Part shown: piece by piece, positions 47,698-59,934 of the stretch | Position numbering within the stretch: the stretch's first letter is position 1 | Layout of the letters: the number at the start of each line of letters is the position of its first letter | Assembly: GCA_035048495.1 (NCBI GenBank) | Contig: JASUTR010000184.1 | Coordinates: forward strand, 186,001-250,000 | DNA: 64,000 bases | Direction: 5' to 3' | DNA from: Euptelea pleiosperma | Lineage: Eukaryota > Streptophyta > Magnoliopsida > Ranunculales > Eupteleaceae | Translations under genes and position numbers: made by a program | Notes under the pieces: model-generated | What the model was told of the DNA's origin: nothing | What the model saw: the letters and a program-made list of their open reading frames with translations, nothing else | Database searches by the model: none

Positions 47698-50366
47698 GTT
47701 AACTCCACTTTTATCACACTTATCCCCAAGGTGACCAACCCTACTTCTTTGAATGATTTCAGACCAATCTCTTGTTGCAATGTTATCTTGAAATGTATTT
47801 CGAAGGTGGTAGCAAACAGGATGAAGCCTTTCTTGCCCACTCTTGTTGAACCTTCGCAATCTGCCTTTGTCAAAGATCGCCGTATAGGGGACAATATCAT
47901 GCTCTGTCATGAGCTATTTCGGAATTATCACTTGAATCTCTCGCCTAGATGCACCGTGAAGATAGACCTCAGGAAGGCCTATGATAATCTGCGCTGGGAT
48001 TTTGTTATTGAGCTCCTGCATAAACTTAATTTTCATCCGACAATTATTGATTGGATTCGGGTATGTATGACTACAGTCAAATACTCGATTATAGTGAATG
48101 GCACACCTGAAGGGTATTTTGAAGGCCGGAAAGGGATTAGACAAGGAGACCCTATATCCCCTTATATATTTGTCTTGGCAATGGGAGTCTTTAACCTTCT
48201 TATCAAGCAAACAGAGGCAGATGGGTTATTCAAGGTACATCCTAAATGTAAGTCCCCATTATTAACCCATTTGAGTTTTGCAGATGACCTCATGGTATTT
48301 TTTGGAGGCGATTCCAATCGGCTGCTACTATAAACGACACGCTCAACCTTTTTTCAGCAATATCTGGCCTTGAAGCTAATAGAACAAAGAGCACTATATT
48401 CTGTTCTGGGATAGAAAGCTCCACCAAGGAGGAAATTATCGATATCTTGGGATTCAGCGAAGGCCATATTCCGATCAGATATCTGGGGCTTCCCTTGGTC
48501 TCCTCCAGGCTGTCGGCTAGGGACTGCCAACCTCTTCTTGAATGCATGTCAGCACGAATCCACTCGTGGAAGGGTAAATTTTTATCCTACGCTGGCCGCT
48601 TAGAGCTTATCAAATCTGTTCTCAATAATATCCAAAGCTATTGGAGTTTTAGCTTCCTCCTACCTAAAAGAATCATTAAGGATATGAACAGTATCTGTGC
48701 CAAGTTTCTTTGGGGAGGTCCAGACCTCCAAAGGAAATATCATGCAGTGGCTTGGGAAAAAATATGTCGCCCTAAGGATGAAGGCGGACTGGGGCTTAAA
48801 AATCTTGAAATCTGGAATAAGGCAGCCATTCTCAGACATACGTATGCAGTAGCGGCAAACAAGGATTCCCTGTGGGTTGCTTGGACAAAAGCACATCTTA
48901 TCAAAGACCGGAACTTTTGGACTATGACGATTCCCCAAAGCTGCTCGTGGGTTTGGCGAAAAGTGTTAATGTCCAGGCCTTTGGCTAGTAAGATGATCAA
49001 GCACCTTATTTGTGATGGGCGTGATACAGCACTGTGGCACGATCCGTGGCATCCTTTAGGCATCTTACAAGAGGTTCTCCTGAGGAATCAACGTTTTGAC
49101 ACCAGGATCCATCAACAAGATAAAGTAGCTAATCTTATACTGAATGATCAATGGATTAGGCCTCAAGCCCAAACAGAAGAATTGGACAATATATGGAGCA
49201 ACCTTGCGGAAATTGACATCGAACCTCTGATGCTAAAAGACGATGTCATATGGACTCCATCTCAGGTGGGAGATTTCACTCTTGGATCTGCATATGAGGC
49301 CCTTCGACCTTCAAGTAATACAGTTGATTGGAAGAATATTATTTGGAGCTCCACCTCCATTCCCCGACATTGCTTTATCTCGTGGATGGCCATCAATGGC
49401 GCTCTTCTCACGAAGGACAAACCCCATCTGCGTTACATTAGCAACAACAGTAAATGCATCGTTTGTGGGCAGGAGGATGAAAGCATTAAACACCTGTTCT
49501 TTGATTGCACATTCTCCAAATTTATCTGGACAGGGGTTTTAAATACATCCCGCTTCAACCGGCTAGTGGCTCCTTCGGATGAAGCAATTCAATGGATCCT
49601 CCATAACTTGAATGGAGTGGATTGGAAAGCTCGGGTAATGCAGTTAGCTTTCAACGCAACGATCTATTTTACTTTGAAGGAACGAAACATGAGGATTTTC
49701 CAGAACACATTCCAGCCTAAAGAAGCTATTCTTCACCAAGTTCTAGAGATTACAAGGAACAGGTTTGCTACTTGTGAAGTTAAAGTGGAAGATACTATGC
49801 ATACTAGAGAATTCTTTGAATCATGGAAGATTCCCACTACCTTCTATCATCATATGCCCAAGCACTGTAAATGGATTGCTCCCAGCCATAGCACATGGCT
49901 TCTTAATACCGATGGATCTTACCGTGAACACTTTGCCGGGTATGGCAGACTACTCCGGGATACTTTTGGTATGGCCCCTATTGCTTTTGCTGGAGGATGC
50001 CCCAAACTGTCCATCATTTATCATGAACTTCAAGCGATAAATGAAGGCATCATTCTCGCCATCTCAAGAGAAATCAAATCTCTAATAGTGGCAACAGATT
50101 CAACCCAAGCCGTTGGCATTATCAAGGGTTCTATGGCTGTCCCTTGGCAAGCCCGCAATTTAGTTTGGTCTATTCTAGGGAATAGGACTAAGTTTGAATT
50201 TTTTGACATCTCTCATGTGTTTAGAGAGGTAAATAGGGCTGCTGATTATCTGGCCTCCAGTATTAGTACTGTGAGTTGTAATTTTCTCCTTCCTTCGGCT
50301 TTTCACCAAGACCTTGTAACCATCCTTGATGAGGATGCTTCAGGGCGAGTGTATTTCAGATTATGA
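47698..50366 (+). pseudogene. LINE ORF2 fragment with the same frameshift (second copy)
   Basis: Identical in layout to the first copy, including the 1-nt deletion near 48315 that breaks the frame just after FADDLMVFFGGD. Two amino-acid differences from the first copy are visible: Cys for Tyr (48697, G for A) in the IxAKFLWGG stretch after the RT core, and Val for Ile (50112, G for A) in the RNase H AxGIIKG stretch. Because the frameshift is shared, it predates the duplication. Non-functional. Confidence 0.92.
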
Positions 50367-50430
50367 TGTTAAAGGTCAGGTAGGGGTCCGCGTAACCCCA
50401 AGCCTAAATCCCAAAAAAAAAAAAAAAAAA
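50367..50430 (+). other. LINE-3 3' UTR and poly(A), second copy
   Basis: Family 3' motif at 50375-50403, then the A run at 50413-50432. Confidence 0.86.
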
Positions 50431-53400
50431 AACACTCAAACTGAGTCCAAGGAGTGACATTGTAGCACGAACAGAGCGAATGAGTTCTGACTCTCCCCAA
50501 TCTTGTTCTAACATTTCAAACATGTTCAAAAAATTGTAATAGAAGTGATGGAGCCAAATTACGAGGTCCGGTTGAGAAAAAGTAACTAGTTATAGACCTA
50601 GGCCTGTAACACTCAAACTGAGTCCAATGAGAGACATTGTCGCACGAACAGAGCAAATGGGTTCCGATTTTGCCCAATCTTGTTCTAACACTTTAAATGT
50701 GTTGAAACAATTGTAATGGATGAGCTTAAGTAAAATTACGAGGTCCGGTTGCAGAAAAGCAACTAGTTATAGACCTAAGCATGTAACACCTAAACTTAGT
50801 CCAATTAGAAACATTGTCGTACGAACAAAGCAAACGAGTTCCGACTCTCCTCAATCTTGTTCTAACACTTGAAACGTGTTGAAACAATTGTAACGGAAGA
50901 GATTGAGTCAAATTACGAGGTCCGGTTGCGAAAAAGTAACTAGTTATAGAATTAGGCTTGCAACACTCAAACTGAGTCCAATTAGAGACATTGTCACTCA
51001 TACAGAGCAAACGAGTTCCGACTTTCCCCAGTCTTGTTCTAATACTTCAAACATGTTCAAACAATTGTAATGGAAGAGATTGAGTCCAATTAAGGTCCGG
51101 TTGAGAAAAAGTAACTAGTTATAGACCTAAGCTTCTAACACTCAAATAAAGTCCAAATAGACACATTGTCGCACGAATTGAGTAAACGATTTTTTACTGT
51201 CCCCAATCTTGTTCTAACACTTCAAACGTGTTTAAACAATATTAATTGAAGAGATTGAGTCAAATTACAAGGTCCGCTTGTGAAAAGTAACTAGTTATAA
51301 ACCTAGGCCTATAACGCTCAAACCGAATCTAATGAGTGACAGTGTTTCACGAACAGAGCGAATGAGTTCCGACTCTCCCCAATCTCGTTCTAACACTTCA
51401 AACATGTTCAAACAATTGTAATGGAAGAGAATGAGTCAAATTCCGAGGTCCGTTTGCTAAAAAAAACTAGTTATAGACCTAGGCCTGTAACACTCAAACT
51501 GAGTCCAATGAGTAACATTGTTGCACAAACAGAATGAATGTGTTCCGACTCTCCCCAATCATGTTCTAACACTTCAAATATGTTCAAACAATTGTAATAG
51601 AAGTAATGGAGTCAAATTACGAGGTCCGGTAGTGAAAAAGTAACTAGTTATAGACCTAGGCCTGTAACACTCAAACTGAGTCCAATGAGAGACATTGTCG
51701 CACGAACAGAGCAAATGAGTTCCGACTTTGCCCAATCTTGTTCTAAGACTTCAAATGTGTTGAAACAATTGTAATGGAAGAGCTTAAGTAAAATTACGAG
51801 GTCCAGTTGCAGAAAAGTAACTAGTTATAGACCTAGGCATGTTACACCTAAACTTAGTCCAATTAAAGACATTGTCGCACGAACTGAGTAAACAATTTTT
51901 GACTGTCCCTAATCTTGTTCTAACACTTCAAACGTGTTTAAACAATATTAATTGAAGAGATTGAGTCAAATTACAAGGTTCGCTTGTGAAAAAGTAACTA
52001 GTTATAGACCTAAGCTTGTAACACTCAAATAGAGTCTAATTAGAGACATTGTCGCACGAACTGAGTAAACGATTTTTGACTGTCCCCAATCTTGATCTAA
52101 CACTTCAAACGTGATTAAACAATATTAATTGAAGAGATTGAGCCAAATTACAAGGTTCGCTTGTGAAAAAGTAACTAGTTATAGACCTAGGCCTATAACG
52201 ATCAAACCGAATCTAATGACTGACAGTGTTGCACGAATAGAGTGAATGAGTTCCGACTCTCCCCAATCTCGTTCTAACACTTCAAACATATTGAAACAAT
52301 TGTAATGAAAGAGATTGAGTGAAATTACGAGGTCCGTTTGCAAAAAAGTAACTTGTTATAGACCTAGGCCTGTAACACTCAAACTGAGTCCAAGGAGTGA
52401 CATTGTAGCACGAACAAAGCGAATGAGTTCTGACTCTCCCCAATCTTGTTCTAACACTTCAAACATGTTCAAACAATTGTAATAGAAGTGATGGAGTCAA
52501 ATTACGAGGTCCGGTTGTGAAAAAGTAACTAGTTATAGACCTAGGCCTGTAACACTCAAACTGATTCCAATGAAAGACATTGTCGCACGAACAGAGCAAA
52601 TGAGTTCCGATTTTGCCCAATCTTGTTCAAACACTTCAAATGTGTTGAAACAATTGTAATGGATGAGCTTAAGTAAAATTACGAGGTCCGGTTGCAGAAA
52701 AGTAACTAGTTATAGACCTAAGCATGTTACACCTAAACTTAGTCCAATTAGAGACATTGTCGCACGAACAAAGCAAACGAGTTCCGACTCTCCTCAATCT
52801 TGTTCTAAAACATGAAACGTGTTGAAACAATTGTAATGGAAGAGATTGAGTCAAATTACGAGGTCCGGTTGTAAAAAAGTAACTACTTATAGAATTAGGC
52901 TTGCAACACTCAATCTGAGTCCAATTAGAGATATTGTCACTCATACAGAGCAAACAAGTTCCGAGTTTCCCCAGTCTTGTTCTAATACTTTAAACATGTT
53001 CAAACAATTGTAATGGAAGAGATTGAGTCCAATTACGAGGTCCGGTTGAGAAAAAGTAAGCTTGTAACACTCAAATAAAGTTGAATTAGAGACATTGTCG
53101 CACGAACTGAGTAAACGATTTTTTACTGTCCCCAATCTTGTTCTAACACTTCAAACGTGTTTAAACAATATTAATTGAAGATATTGAGTCAAATTACATG
53201 GTCCGCTTGTGAAAAAGTAACTAGTTATAGACCTAGGCCTATAACGCTCAAACTGAATCTAATGAGTGACATTGTTGCACGAACAGAGCGAATGAGTTCC
53301 GACTCTCCCCAATCTTGTTCTAATACTTCAAACATGTTCAAACAATTGTAATGGAAGAGATTGAGTCAAATTACGAGATTTGTTTGAATAAAGTAACTAG

Positions 53401-53986
53401 TTATAGACCTAGGCCTGTAACACTCAAACTGAGTCCAATGAGAGACATGGTCGGACGAACCGACCAAATGAGTTCCGATTTTGCCCAATCTTATTCTAAC
53501 ACTCAAACTGAGTCCAATTATAGACATTGTCACTCATACAGAGCAAACGAGTTCCGACTTTCCCTAGTCTTGTTCTAATACTTCAAACATGTTCAAACAA
53601 TTGTAATGGAAGAGATTGAGTCCAATTACGAGGTCCGGTTGAGAAAAAGTAAGCTTGTAACACTCAAATAAAGTCCAATTAGAGACATTGTCGCACGAAC
53701 TGAGTAAACGATTTTTTACTGTCCCCAATCTTGTTCTAACACTTCAAACGTGTTTAAACAATATTAATTGAAGATATTGAGTCAAATTACAAGGTCCGCT
53801 TGTGAAAAAGTAACTAGTTATAGACCTAGGCCTATAACGCTCAAACTGAATCTAATGAGTGACATTGTTGCACAAATAGGGGGAATGAGTTCCGTCTCTC
53901 ACCAATCTTGTTCTAACACTTCAAACATGTTCAAACAATTGTAATGGAAAAGATTGAGTCAAATTATGAGGTCCGATTGCGAAAAA

Positions 53987-54871
53987 GTAACTAGTTATAG
54001 AACTAAGCTTGTAACACCTAAACTAAGTCGAATTAGAGACATTGTCGCACGAACAGAGCAAATGAGTTCCGACTCTTGCCAATCTTGTTTTAACACTTCA
54101 CAAACATTTTGAAACAATTTCAATGGAAGAGATTGAGTCCAATTACGAGGTCCAGTTGTGAAAAGGTAACTAGTTATAGACCTAAGCTTGTAACACCTAA
54201 ACTAAGTCCAATTAGAGACATTGTTGTACAAGCAAAGCAAACGAGTTCCGATTCTCCAAAATCTTGTTCTAACACTGCAAACGTGTTGAAACAATTGTAA
54301 TGGAAGAGATTGAGTCAAATTACGAGGTCCGGTTGTGAAAAAGTAACTAATTATTGACCTAGGCATGTAACACTCAAACTAAGTACACTGAGAGACATTG
54401 TCACAACAACAGAGGAAACGACTTCCGACTTTCCCCAGTCTTGTTCTAATACTTCAAATATGTTCAAACAATTGTAATTGAAGAGATTGAAACCAATTAC
54501 TAGGTCTGGTTGTGAAAAAGTAACTAGTTATAGTCCTAAGCTTGTAAGACCTAAACTAAGTCCAATTAGAGACTTTGTCGCACGAGCAGAGCAAACGAGT
54601 TCCGATTCTCCCAAATCTTCTTCTAACACTGCGAACGTGTTGAAACAATTGTAATAGAAGAGATTGCGTCAAATTCCGAGGTCCGTTTGCTAAAAAGAAA
54701 CTAGTTATAGACCTAGGCCTATAACACTCAACTGAATCCAATGAGTGATATTGTTGCACAAACAGAGTGAATGTGTTCCGACTTTCCCCAAACTTGTTCT
54801 AACACTTCAAACATGTTCAAACAATGGTAATAGAAGTGATGAGTCAAATTACGAGGTCCGGTTGTGAAAAA
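53987..54871. repeat. g-h-i-j-k satellite cassette, copy 4
   Basis: The same five-monomer order as copies 1-3, more than 40 kb away from them and with its own private substitutions. It sits between a d monomer and an f-a-b-c-d-e-f run. Confidence 0.82.
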
Positions 54872-55866
54872 GTAACTAGTTATACACCTATGCCTGTAAC
54901 ACTCAAACTGAGTCAAATGAGAGACATTGTCGCACGAACAGAGCAAATGAGTTCCGACTTTGCCCAATCTTATTCTAACACTTCAAATGTGTTGAAACAA
55001 TTGTAATGGAAGAGCTTAAGTAAAATTACAAGGTCTGGTTGCAGAAAAGTAACTAGTTATAGACCTAGGCGTGTTACACCTAAACTTAGTCCAATTAGAG
55101 ACATTGTCGCACGAACAAAGCAAACAAGTTCCGACTCTCCTCAATCTTGTTCTAACACTTCAAACGTGTTGAAACAATTGTAATGGAAGAGATTGGGTTA
55201 AATTACGAGGTCCGGTTGCGAAAAAGTAACTAGTTATAGAATTAGGCTTGCAACACTCAAACTGAGTCCAATTAGAGACATTGTCACTCATACAGAGCAA
55301 ACGAGTTCTGACTTTCCCCAGTCTTGTTCTAATACTTCAAACATGTTCAAACAATTATAATGGAAGAGATTGAGTCCAATTACGAGGTCCGGTTGCGAAA
55401 AAGTAACTAGTTATAGACCTAAGCTTGTAACACTCAAATAAAGTCCAATTAGAGACATTGACGCACGAACTGAGTAAACGATTTTTGACTGTCCCCAATC
55501 TTGTTCTAACACTTCAAACGTGTTTAAACAATATTAATTGAAGAGATTGAGTCAAATTACAAGGTTCGCTTGTGAAAAAGTAACTAGTTATATACCTAGG
55601 CCTATGACGCTCAAACAGAATCTAATGAGTGACAGTGTTGCACGAACAGAGCGAATGAGTTCCGACTCTCCCCAATCTCGTTCTAACACTTCAAACATAT
55701 TCAAACAATTCTAATGGAAGAGATTGAGTGAAATTACGAGGTCCGTTTGCAAAAAAGTAACTTGTTATAGACCTAGGCCTGTAACACTCAAACTGAGTCC
55801 AAGGAGTGACATTGTAGCACGAACAGAGCGAATGAGTTCTGACTCTCCCCAATCTTGTTCTAACAC

Positions 55867-58650
55867 TTCAAACATGTTCAAACAATTGCAATAGAAGTGA
55901 TGGAGCCAAATTACGAGGTCCGGTTGTGAAAAAGTAACTAGTTATAGACCTAGGCCTGTAACACTCAAACTGAGTCCAATGAGAGACATTGCCGCACGAA
56001 CAGAGCAAATGAGTTCCGACTTTGCCCAATCTTGTTCTAACACTTCAAATGTGTTGAAACAATTGTAATGGAAGAGCTTAAGTAAAATTATGAGGTCCAG
56101 TTGCAGAAAAGTAACTAGTTATAGACCTAGGCATGTTACACCTAAGCTTAGTCCAATTAGAGACATTGTCGCACGAACTGAGTAAACGATTTTTGACTGT
56201 CCCCAATCTTGTTCTAATACTTCAAACGTGTTTAAACAATATTAATTGAAGAGATTGAGTCAAATTACAAGGTTCGCCTGTGAAAAAGTAACTAGTTATA
56301 GACCTAGGCCTATAATGCTCAAACCGAATTTAATGAGTGACAGTGTTGCACGAACAGAGCGAATGAGTTCTGACTCTCCCCAATCTCGTTCTAACACTTA
56401 ATTCATATTCAAACAATTGTAATGGAAGAGATTGTGTGAAATTACGAGGTCCGTTTGCAAAAATGTAACTTCTTATAGACCTAGGCCTGTAACACTCAAA
56501 CTAAGTCCAAGGAGTGACATTGTAGCACGAACAGAGCGAATGAGTTCTGACTCTCCCCAATCTTGTTCTAACACTTCAAACATGTTCAAACAATTGTAAT
56601 AGAAGTGATGGAGCCAAATTACAAGGTCCGGTTGTGAAAAAGTAACTAGTTATAGACGTAGGCCTGTAACACTCAAACTGAGTCCAATGAGAGACATTGT
56701 CGCACGAACAGAGCAAATGAGTTCCGATTTTGGCCAATCTAGTTCAAATACTTCAAATGTGTTGAAACAATTGTAATGGATGAACTTAAGTAAAATTACG
56801 AGGTCCGGTTGCAGAAAAGTAACTAGTTATAGACCTAAGCATGTTACACCTAAACTTAGTCCAATTAGAGACATTGTCGCACGAACAAAGCAAACGAGTT
56901 CCGACTCTCCTCTATCTTGTTCTAACACTTGAAACGTGTTGAAACAATTGTAATGGAAGAGATTGAGTCAAATTATGAGGTCCGATTGCGAAAAAGTATC
57001 TAGTTATAGAATTAGGCTTGCAACACTCAAACTGAGTCCAATTAGACACATTGTCACTCATACAGAGCAAACGAGTTCCGAGTTTCCCCAGTCTTGTTCT
57101 AATACTTCAAACTTGTTCAAACAATTATAACGGAAGAGATTGAGTCCAATTACGAGGTCCGGTTGAGAAAAAGTAACTAGTTATAGACCTAAGCTTGTAA
57201 CACTCAAATAAAGTCCAATTAGAGACATTGTCGCACGAACTGAGTAAACGATTTTTTACTGTCCCCAATCTTGTTCTAACACTTCAAACGTGTTTAAACA
57301 ATATTAATTAAAGAGATTGAGTCAAATTACAAGGTCCGCTTGTGAAAAGTAACTAGTTATAGACCTAAGCATGTTACACCTAAACTTAGTCCAATTATAG
57401 ACATTGTCGCACGAACAAAGCAAACGAGTTCCGCCTCTCCTCAATCTTTTTCTAACACTTGAAACGTGTTGAAACAATTGTAATGGAAGAGATTCAGTCC
57501 AATTACGAGGTCTGGTTGAGCAAAGGTAACTAGTTATAGACCTAAGCTTGTAACACTCAAATAAAGTCCAATTAGAGACATTGCCGCACGAACTGAGTAA
57601 ACGATTTTTTACTGTCCCCAATCTTGTTCTAACACTTCAAACGTGTCTAAAAAATATTAATTGAAGAGATTGAGTTGAATTACAAAGTCCGCTTGTGAAA
57701 AAGTAACTAGTTATAGATCTTGGCCTATAACGCTCAAACCGAATCTAATGAGTGACAGTGTTGCACGAACAGAGCGAATGAGTTCTGACTCTCCCCAATC
57801 TCGTTCTAACACTTTAAACATGTTCAAACAATTGTAATGGAAGAGATTGAGTGAAATTACGAGGTCCGTTTGCAAAAAAGTAACTTGTTATAGACCTAGG
57901 CCTGTAACACTCAAACTGAGTCCAAGGAGTGACATTGTAGCACGAACAGAGCGAATGAGTTCTGACTCTCCCCAATCTTGTTCTAACACTTCAAACATGT
58001 TCAAACAATTGTAATAGAAGTGATGGAGTCAAATTACGAGGTCAGGTTTTGAAAAAGTAACTAGATATAAACCTAGGCCTGTAACACTCAAACTGAGTCC
58101 AATGAGAGACATTGTCAAACGAACAGAGCAAATGAGTTCCGATTTTGCCCAATCTTGTTCTAACACTTCAAATGTGTTGAAACAATTGTAATGGATGAGC
58201 TTAAGTAAAATTACGAGGTCCGATTGCAGAAAAGTAACTAGTTAGAGACCTAAGCATGTTACACCTAAATTAGTCCAATTAGAGACATTGTCGCACGAAC
58301 AAAGCAAACGAGTTCCGACTCTCCTCAATCTTGTTCAAACACTTGGAACGTGTTGAAACAATTTTAATAGAAGAGATTGAGTCAAATTACGAGGTCCGGT
58401 TGCGAAAAAGTAACTAGTTATAATATTAGGCTTGCAACACTCAAACTGAGTCCAATTATTGACATTGTCACTCATACAGAGCAAACGAGTTCCGAGTTTC
58501 CCCAGTCTTGTTCTAATACTTCAAACATGTTCAAACAATTGTAATGTAAGAGATTGAGTCCAATTACGAGGTCCGGTTTCGAAAAAGTAACTAGTTATAG
58601 ACCTAAGCTTGTAACACTCAAATAGAGTCCAATTAGAGACATTGTCGCAC
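55867..58650. repeat. Satellite block duplicated at 4,068-bp spacing, copy 1
   Basis: Matches about 59935-62718 at a constant offset of 4,068 bp (23 monomers), checked at CAATTGCAATAGAAG (55887/59955), the unusual c/a hybrid at 57322-57621 (identical in translation to 61390-61689), and CCGGTTTCGAAAAAG (58573/62641). Scattered substitutions separate the copies. Confidence 0.82.
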
Positions 58651-59934
58651 GAACTGAGTAAACGATTTTTGACTGTCCTCAATCTTGTTCTAACACGTCA
58701 AACGTGTTTAAACAATATTAATTGAAGAGATTGAGTCAAATTACAAGGTCCACTTGTGAAAAAGTAACTAGTTATAGACCTAGGCCTATAACGCTCAAAC
58801 CGAATCTAATGTGTGACAGTGTTGCACGAACAGAGCGAATGAGTTCCGACTCTCCCCAATCTTGTTCTAACACTTTAAACATGTTCAAACAATTGTAATG
58901 GAAGAGATTGAGTGAAATTACGAGGTCCGTTTGCAAAAAAATAACTTGTTATAGACCTAGGCCTGTAACACTCAAACTGAGTCAAATGAGTGACATTGTT
59001 GCACAAACAGAGCGAATGGGCTCCGACTCTCACCAATCTTGTTCTAACTCTTCAAACATGTTCAAACAATTGTAATAGAAGAGATTGAGTTAAATTATGA
59101 GGTCCGATTGCGAAAAAGTAACTAGTTATTGAACTAAGCTTGTAATACCAAAACTAAGTCGAATTAGAGACATTGTCGCACGAACAAAGTAAACGAGTTC
59201 CGACTGTCCTCAATCTTCTTCTAACACTTGAAACGTGTTGAAACAATTGTAATGGAGGAGATTGAGTCAAATTACGAGGTCCGGTTGCGAAAAAGTAAGT
59301 AGTTATAGAATTAGGCTTGCAATACTCAAACTGAGTCCAATTAGAGACATTGTCACTCATACAGAGCAAACGAGTTCCGACTTTCCCCAGTCTTGTTCTA
59401 ATACTTCAAACATGTTCAAACAATTGTAATTGAAGAGATTGAGTCCAATTACGAGGTCCAGTTGCGAAAAAGTAACTAGTTATAGACCTAAGCTTTTAAC
59501 ACTCAAATAGAGTCGAATTAGAGACATTGTCGCACGAACTGAGTAAACGATTTTTTACTATCCCCAATCTTGTTCTAACACTTCAAACGTGTTTAAACAA
59601 TATTAATTAAAGAGATTGAGTCAAATTACAAGGCCCGCTTGTGAAAAAGTAACTAGTTATAGACCTAGGCCTATAAAGCTCAAACCGAATCTAATTAGTG
59701 ACAGTGTTGCACGAACAGAGCGAATGTGTTCCGGCTCACCCAATCTCGTTCTAGCACTTTAAACATGTTCAAACAATTATAATGGAAGAGATTGAGTTAA
59801 ATTACAAGGTCCGTTTACAAAAAAGTAACTTGTTATAGACCTAGGCCTGTAATACTCAAACTGAGTCAAATGAGTGACATTGTTGCACAAATAGAGCGAA
59901 TGAGTTCCGACTCTCCCCAATCTTTTTCTAACAC

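Larger units (their letters stand above)
47696..50430 (+). mobile_element. LINE-3 (second copy, by segmental duplication)
   Basis: Same truncation point, same flanking target duplication and same surrounding satellite as 40351-43086, so the pair is a duplicated locus. The A run (50413-50432) is 20 long versus 21 in the first copy. Confidence 0.95.
43401..50744. repeat. 7.3-kb tandem duplication, copy 2 (26 monomers + LINE-3)
   Basis: Second unit, 7,344 bp because its poly(A) is one A shorter. A further partial repeat of the unit's start runs from 50745 to about 51092 (348 bp), where TCCAATTA is followed by AGGTCC instead of CGAGGTAC and the match ends. Confidence 0.95.

Noticed and set aside
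40351..50430. Two independent insertions of the same LINE-3
   Set aside because: Same truncation point, same target duplication, same flanking 26 monomers and same frameshift; a DNA duplication explains all of it.
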